Shown here one piece after another: positions 23,872 through 26,961 of a DNA stretch of 26,961 bases. The first letter of the stretch is position 1. Every line of letters begins with the position of its first letter. Location: contig CAZUPI010000031.1 of assembly GCA_964621755.1 (NCBI GenBank), positions 1-26,961 of the forward strand, in the 5' to 3' direction. The notes under the pieces were generated by a model. The model was not told where the DNA came from, ran no database searches, and saw only the letters and a list, made by a program, of their open reading frames with translations. Made by a program: the position numbers and the translations under genes. Origin of the DNA: UMGS1696 sp964621755. Lineage in GTDB: Bacteria > Bacillota > Clostridia > Oscillospirales > CAG-272.

Positions 23872-24100
23872 GGGTTTCCAAAAAATAAAAAACAACATTT
23901 TCCTTGACTTCTTTACATAGTTCGCAGAAAAACAAATCACAACGACTCTTCTGGCTGCGAAAAGTATGCCGACCCTGAGAAAACGCGCCGTGCTCTGCCG
24001 CAAATCCTGCTATAGCTGAAGAAAGGCCAAAATTCCTCCTATAGCCTTTCCATTCTGCGCAACCTCGCAGTGCGCCTCAGAGTACGAGAATACGCAAAAG
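23872..24100. other. Gene-free spacer with a possible pseudoknot
   Basis: About 230 nt with no supportable gene. The left part is AT-rich. The right part (23950-24090) is GC-richer, with interleaved complementary segments at 24009-24014/24040-24045 and 24021-24026/24045-24050 that would make an H-type pseudoknot. No promoter aimed at it was found. Confidence 0.3.
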
Positions 24101-24142
24101 AAAAAAGCTCCGTACACCTTTCAAAATAAGCGTACGGAGCCT
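24096..24142 (-). terminator. Terminator of the DtxR-family gene
   Basis: GCTCCGTAC (24107-24115) and GTACGGAGC (24132-24140) form a 9-bp perfect stem with a 16-nt loop. In minus-strand reading it is followed by TTTTTTCTTTT. It lies just beyond the stop of the metalloregulator gene. Confidence 0.92.
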
Positions 24143-24152
24143 TTTCACCCGC

Positions 24153-24518
24153 CTATAACTGTTCGTTCAGCTTTTTGATAGCCTCATAAGACTCATCACT
24201 GACGTGATGTTCGATTTTGCAGGCATCTTCCGATGCGGTCTCAGCGCTGACACCGAGCTTAGTCAAGAACTCCGTCAGCATCGTGTGACGCGCGTATATT
24301 TTCTCAGCGATTTCGCGTCCCGCTTCGGTCAGATTGAGATACCCATCCTCATCAACAGTAATATATCCGCCATTTTTGAGCAACCCGACCGCACGGCTGA
24401 CGCTGGGCTTAGAGAACCCCATATATTCGCAAACATCGATGGAGCGCACTGAACTCGACTTTTCAGTAAGGATTAGGATAGTCTCAAGATACATTTCACC
24501 GGATTCCTGAATGTGCAT
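24153..24518 (-). CDS. DtxR/MntR-family metal-dependent repressor, short form
   Basis: This 121-residue regulator has a winged helix-turn-helix (about residues 6-65, with SIDVCEYMGFSKPSVSRAVG) and a helical dimerisation domain with metal ligands. It stops without an SH3-like domain, like MntR. At the metal site, however, it has Met9, Cys100, Glu103 and His104 (GEMYLE and CKIEHHVS), plus His78. These match Met10, Cys102, Glu105 and His106 of DtxR, not Asp8 and Glu99 of MntR, which suggests Fe2+ rather than Mn2+ sensing. It has its own promoter and terminator. No metal transporter lies nearby. Confidence 0.9.
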   Translation of the reverse strand: MHIQESGEMYLETILILTEKSSSVRSIDVCEYMGFSKPSVSRAVGLLKNGGYITVDEDGYLNLTEAGREIAEKIYARHTMLTEFLTKLGVSAETASEDACKIEHHVSDESYEAIKKLNEQL

Positions 24519-24582
24519 AACAACCTCATATCATAATAAAATTTCAATGGGAGGAATCCTGCAGCCTCACCATCAATACAAT

Positions 24583-24611
24583 ATTATATCATCCAAATGT
24601 TAAAATTTCAA
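24583..24611 (-). promoter_or_regulatory. Promoter of the DtxR-family gene
   Basis: On the minus strand TTGAAA (24606-24611) and a perfect TATAAT (24583-24588) are 17 nt apart, 64 nt before the start codon. It sits after the rplQ terminator, so the gene is transcribed on its own. Confidence 0.8.
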
Positions 24612-24654
24612 GGTCTACGGATTAACAATGCTATTTATTATCACATATTACATA

Positions 24655-24684
24655 AAAAATCGCAGTATAACCACTGCGATTTTT
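24655..24684 (-). terminator. Terminator of the alpha operon after rplQ
   Basis: AAAAATCGCAGT and ACTGCGATTTTT form a perfect 12-bp stem with a 6-nt loop, followed on the minus strand by a T-run. It lies 13 nt beyond the rplQ stop. Confidence 0.93.
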
Positions 24685-24697
24685 CATTTGTAACTTG

Positions 24698-25048
24698 TTA
24701 TTCTTTGTCAACAAGCTTGATGAGTGCCATCTCAGCTGCGTCACCGCGGCGCGGACCCAGCTTGTAGATCTGCGTGTAACCGCCGTTACAGTCTGCGTAA
24801 GAGGGAGCTACCTCCTCGAAGAGCTTCTTTACAACATCTTCCTTGGTTATATATGCAAGAGCCTGTCTGCGGCTTGCGAGCGTGTTCTTTTTGCCAAGGG
24901 TTATCATCTTTTCGGCAATAGAGCGTACTTCCTTCGCGCGGGTGAGGGTTGTCTCAATGGAACCATTCTCAATGAGATATGTCACCATACCGCGAAGCAT
25001 TGCGTTTCTGTGCGCTGTAGTTCTGCCGAGCTTTCTGGTACCGGGCAT
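24698..25048 (-). CDS. rplQ: 50S ribosomal protein L17
   Basis: This 116-residue large-subunit protein begins MPGTRKLGRTTAHRNAMLRG, the L17 N-terminal signature. It continues with SIETTLTRAKEVRSIAEKMI and ends with the YTQIYKLGPRRGDAAEMALI block, all typical. A strong AAAGGAGG ribosome binding site lies 8 nt before the ATG. It is the last gene of the alpha operon, 132 nt after rpoA, and is followed by a clear terminator. The length is normal for Firmicutes. Confidence 0.97.
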   Translation of the reverse strand: MPGTRKLGRTTAHRNAMLRGMVTYLIENGSIETTLTRAKEVRSIAEKMITLGKKNTLASRRQALAYITKEDVVKKLFEEVAPSYADCNGGYTQIYKLGPRRGDAAEMALIKLVDKE

Positions 25049-25180
25049 TTTACATGTCCTCCTTTTGCAAAAGTGTCGATTGCGCGTGTATATCGTTTAC
25101 CGCGTTTCCGCCAGCGCGTCCTATACGCGGCAATCCTATATCATTAATTTAGTAGTTTTTGGGATTGCTGCCGCTCTGGA

Positions 25181-26152
25181 TTACTCCTCTTCCTTCTTCA
25201 GGTCGAGTCCAAGCGAGTGAAGTTTCTGAATTACTTCTTCAAGCGACTTCTTACCGAGGTTTCGAACCTTCATCATTTCTTCCTCGGTACGGTTGATAAG
25301 GTCTTCTACTGTATCGATGCCCGCGCGCTTCAGGCAGTTGAAGCTACGAACGGACATGTCAAGCTCCTCAATGGTCATCTCAAGGACTTTTTCTTTGATA
25401 GTCTCCTCGCGTTCAACCATGATTTCCGCATTCTTTGCTTCATCGGACAAGTCGATGAACAAATTGAGATGTTCATTGAGTATCTTGGCTCCGAGCGAAA
25501 TCGCTTCTTTGGCTAAAATAACACCGTTTGTCAGCACTTCGATTGTCAGCTTATCGTAATCAGTGTTGCTTCCTACGCGCGTGTTTTCGACGCTGTAGTT
25601 CACATTGTAAACCGGAGTGTAAATCGAATCCGTGAATATTGTTCCTACGGGAGCCGACATCCCCTGGCTGTTCTGCTGATAAAGCTGCTTGTTTTTTTCC
25701 TGAGATACATATCCGCGTCCGTGGTCAAAGGTCAGCTCCATGTAGAAGCGTACATTGTTTTCTACGGTTGCAATGTGGAAATCAGGGTTGAGAATCTCGA
25801 TGTCCGCGTCCTGCTTGATGTCGCCGGCCGTGATGTCGCACGCACCCGTCGTGTCGATTATGACAGTCTTTGGTCCGTCCGTATGCAGCTTCGCGGTGAT
25901 ACCCTTTACGTTAAGAACGATTTCGGGTACATCCTCTTTGACTCCCTGAATGGTTGTCATTTCATGAAGAACGCCGTCAATCTTGATGTTCGTTACGGCA
26001 ACTCCCGACAGAGAGCTTAACAGGACTCTCCGCAGCGAGTTTCCGAGGGTAATTCCGTAACCTCTCTCGAGCGGCTCGATAATAAACTTACCGTTTCTTC
26101 CGTCTTCGCTTAAATTTATTGTCGCAATATTCGGCTTTTCAATTTCTATCAT
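25181..26152 (-). CDS. rpoA: RNA polymerase subunit alpha
   Basis: This 323-residue subunit nucleates RNA polymerase assembly. The N-terminal domain shows RNGKFIIEPLERGYGITLGN, then SLRRVLLSSLSGVAVTNIKI, the dimerisation and beta-contact region. After a linker the C-terminal domain reads ELDMSVRSFNCLKRAGIDTV, then EDLINRTEEEMMKVRNLGKK, the part that binds UP elements and activators. The length is slightly above the Bacillus protein (314). The ribosome binding site is GGAGGG. It lies between rpsD and rplQ as is usual in Clostridia. Confidence 0.98.
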   Translation of the reverse strand: MIEIEKPNIATINLSEDGRNGKFIIEPLERGYGITLGNSLRRVLLSSLSGVAVTNIKIDGVLHEMTTIQGVKEDVPEIVLNVKGITAKLHTDGPKTVIIDTTGACDITAGDIKQDADIEILNPDFHIATVENNVRFYMELTFDHGRGYVSQEKNKQLYQQNSQGMSAPVGTIFTDSIYTPVYNVNYSVENTRVGSNTDYDKLTIEVLTNGVILAKEAISLGAKILNEHLNLFIDLSDEAKNAEIMVEREETIKEKVLEMTIEELDMSVRSFNCLKRAGIDTVEDLINRTEEEMMKVRNLGKKSLEEVIQKLHSLGLDLKKEEE

Positions 26153-26344
26153 TAAATAATAACCCTCCGTCTAAAATCTTTGCCAAATCCACTTATTATT
26201 ATTTTCCAATGGAGAATATCGTTGATTTCTGCAAAATACATAACTTGGAGCGCATACACGCCCTGCGGAACCACAGTAACTGCCCACTTATTCGGAGATT
26301 TCCGCCAAATTGCCCGTGCGGCATGACACTCCAATAACAGGTTA
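26153..26344 (-). other. rpsD-rpoA spacer, no gene seen
   Basis: This 192-nt spacer inside the alpha operon is long for a ribosomal operon. It has a small hairpin right at the rpsD stop (AATAA/TTATT with flanking CCAA/TTGG) and a CGGA-AATC-TCCG hairpin. I saw no convincing promoter, terminator or coding region. An 88-codon frame crossing it (26152-26418) is half antisense-frame rpsD and lacks a ribosome binding site. Confidence 0.5.
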
Positions 26345-26961
26345 TTACTTGGAATAAAGTTCAATGATGAGCTGTTCTTCGAACGGGAAGTCGATGTCTT
26401 CACGCTGCGGAAGAGCAATCACCTTTGCTGAAAGGTTTTCTGTATCTGTTGCAAGCCACTTTGGAACAACTGCCGTGGGCATCTGTTCTGCCAGAGCCTT
26501 AAATTTTTCGGAACCCTTGCTCTTATCCCTCAGGGCGATAACGTCGCCAACCTTACAGATAATAGACGGGATGTCAACCTTCTTGCCGTTTAATGTGAAA
26601 TGAGCGTGACGTACAAACTGACGCGCTTCCTTACGGCTGGATGCGAGACCCATTCTGTAAACGATGTTGTCGAGACGGCATTCGAGGATTGTGAGCAGGT
26701 TTTCACCAGCGATACCTTCCTTCTTGTCCGCCTGAACATAGTATGTTTCGAACTGCCTTTCCTGAACGCCGTAGTAGCGACGAGCGGTCTGCTTTTCTCT
26801 GAGCTGCATTCCATATTCCTTGACAGCCTTACGACCTGCGCCGTGCTGACCCGGAACTGTTGCGCGGCGAGCCACTGCACACTTATCGGTGAGGCAGCGT
26901 TCACCCTTGAGGAACAGCTTCTTGCCTTCTCTGCGGCAGAGCTTGCATGAAGGACCTGTAT
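26345..26961 (-). CDS. rpsD: 30S ribosomal protein S4, missing first few codons (cut by window edge)
   Basis: This is a primary 16S rRNA-binding protein of the small subunit. The frame reads TGPSCKLCRREGKKLFLKGE and then RCLTDKCAVARR from the right edge. Only about the first four codons (usually MARY) lie outside. The four cysteines of the N-terminal part form the zinc site of the C+ type of S4. The S4 RNA-binding domain follows (RLDNIVYRMGLASSRKEARQ), and the C-terminus ends IIELYSK. The apparent start at 26875 is an internal GTG codon and should not be used. It is the first alpha-operon gene visible here, followed by rpoA. Confidence 0.97.
   Translation of the reverse strand, partial: TGPSCKLCRREGKKLFLKGERCLTDKCAVARRATVPGQHGAGRKAVKEYGMQLREKQTARRYYGVQERQFETYYVQADKKEGIAGENLLTILECRLDNIVYRMGLASSRKEARQFVRHAHFTLNGKKVDIPSIICKVGDVIALRDKSKGSEKFKALAEQMPTAVVPKWLATDTENLSAKVIALPQREDIDFPFEEQLIIELYSK

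Noticed and set aside
23955..24007. 17-codon frame MPTLRKRAVLCRKSCYS in the spacer
   Set aside because: No ribosome binding site or promoter, and it is too short to judge.
26152..26418. 88-codon frame across the rpsD-rpoA spacer
   Set aside because: Half overlaps rpsD in another frame, lacks a ribosome binding site and has no coherent protein character.

Overview
This window looks like a chromosomal core segment of an anaerobic, low-to-moderate GC Firmicute, most likely an uncultured gut-type Clostridia. The grounds are strong AGGAGG-type ribosome binding sites, near-consensus sigma-A promoters, the alpha-operon order rpsD-rpoA-rplQ, AtpZ and AtpI at the head of the ATP synthase operon, lipoproteins with acidic Thr/Glu/Pro linkers, and a chromosomal Tet(M)-like GTPase. 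I see no rRNA, tRNA, CRISPR array, phage gene, transposase or integrase.

Layout. 1-6201 (minus): the F-type ATP synthase operon in the order atpZ-atpI-atpB-atpE-atpF-atpH-atpA-atpG-atpD, with atpD running off the left edge at its P-loop. Its c subunit carries Glu32 and Glu65, the pattern of Na+-coupled two-carboxylate rotor rings. 6423-7523 (minus): ATP-type phosphofructokinase with its own promoter and terminator. 7737-10653 (plus): proB-proA-proC, the full glutamate-to-proline route. A two-way terminator separates it from 10791-14765 (minus), a complete potABCD polyamine ABC importer. That operon is driven by a perfect TTGACA/TATAAT promoter about 380 nt upstream of potA, and the long leader is rich in hairpins and contains a tandem-repeat-like pair of blocks. 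I consider this leader the best candidate for an undescribed regulatory element here.

15408-17456 (plus): a Tet(M)/EF-G-like ribosomal-protection-type GTPase without the usual Tet loop. 17567-18961: asnS, followed by a one-base-overlapping 61-residue membrane protein. 19220-20696: a solute-binding lipoprotein gene put out of frame by an exact 7-bp tandem duplication. Next come a membrane-embedded M28 peptidase and a DUF3048 (YerB-like) lipoprotein. Then, on the minus strand, come a free-standing GyrI-like effector-binding protein (23168-23692), a DtxR/MntR-family metalloregulator with an iron-type ligand set (24153-24518), and the ribosomal alpha operon rpsD-rpoA-rplQ running in from the right edge.

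The genes suggest an amino-acid-prototrophic (for proline), glycolytic anaerobe with sodium bioenergetics and active polyamine uptake. The most useful second looks are the potA leader, the c-ring ion site, the 7-bp frameshift duplication, the atypical ribosomal-protection GTPase and the DtxR-like metal site. All family assignments are from reading the proteins, with no database search.
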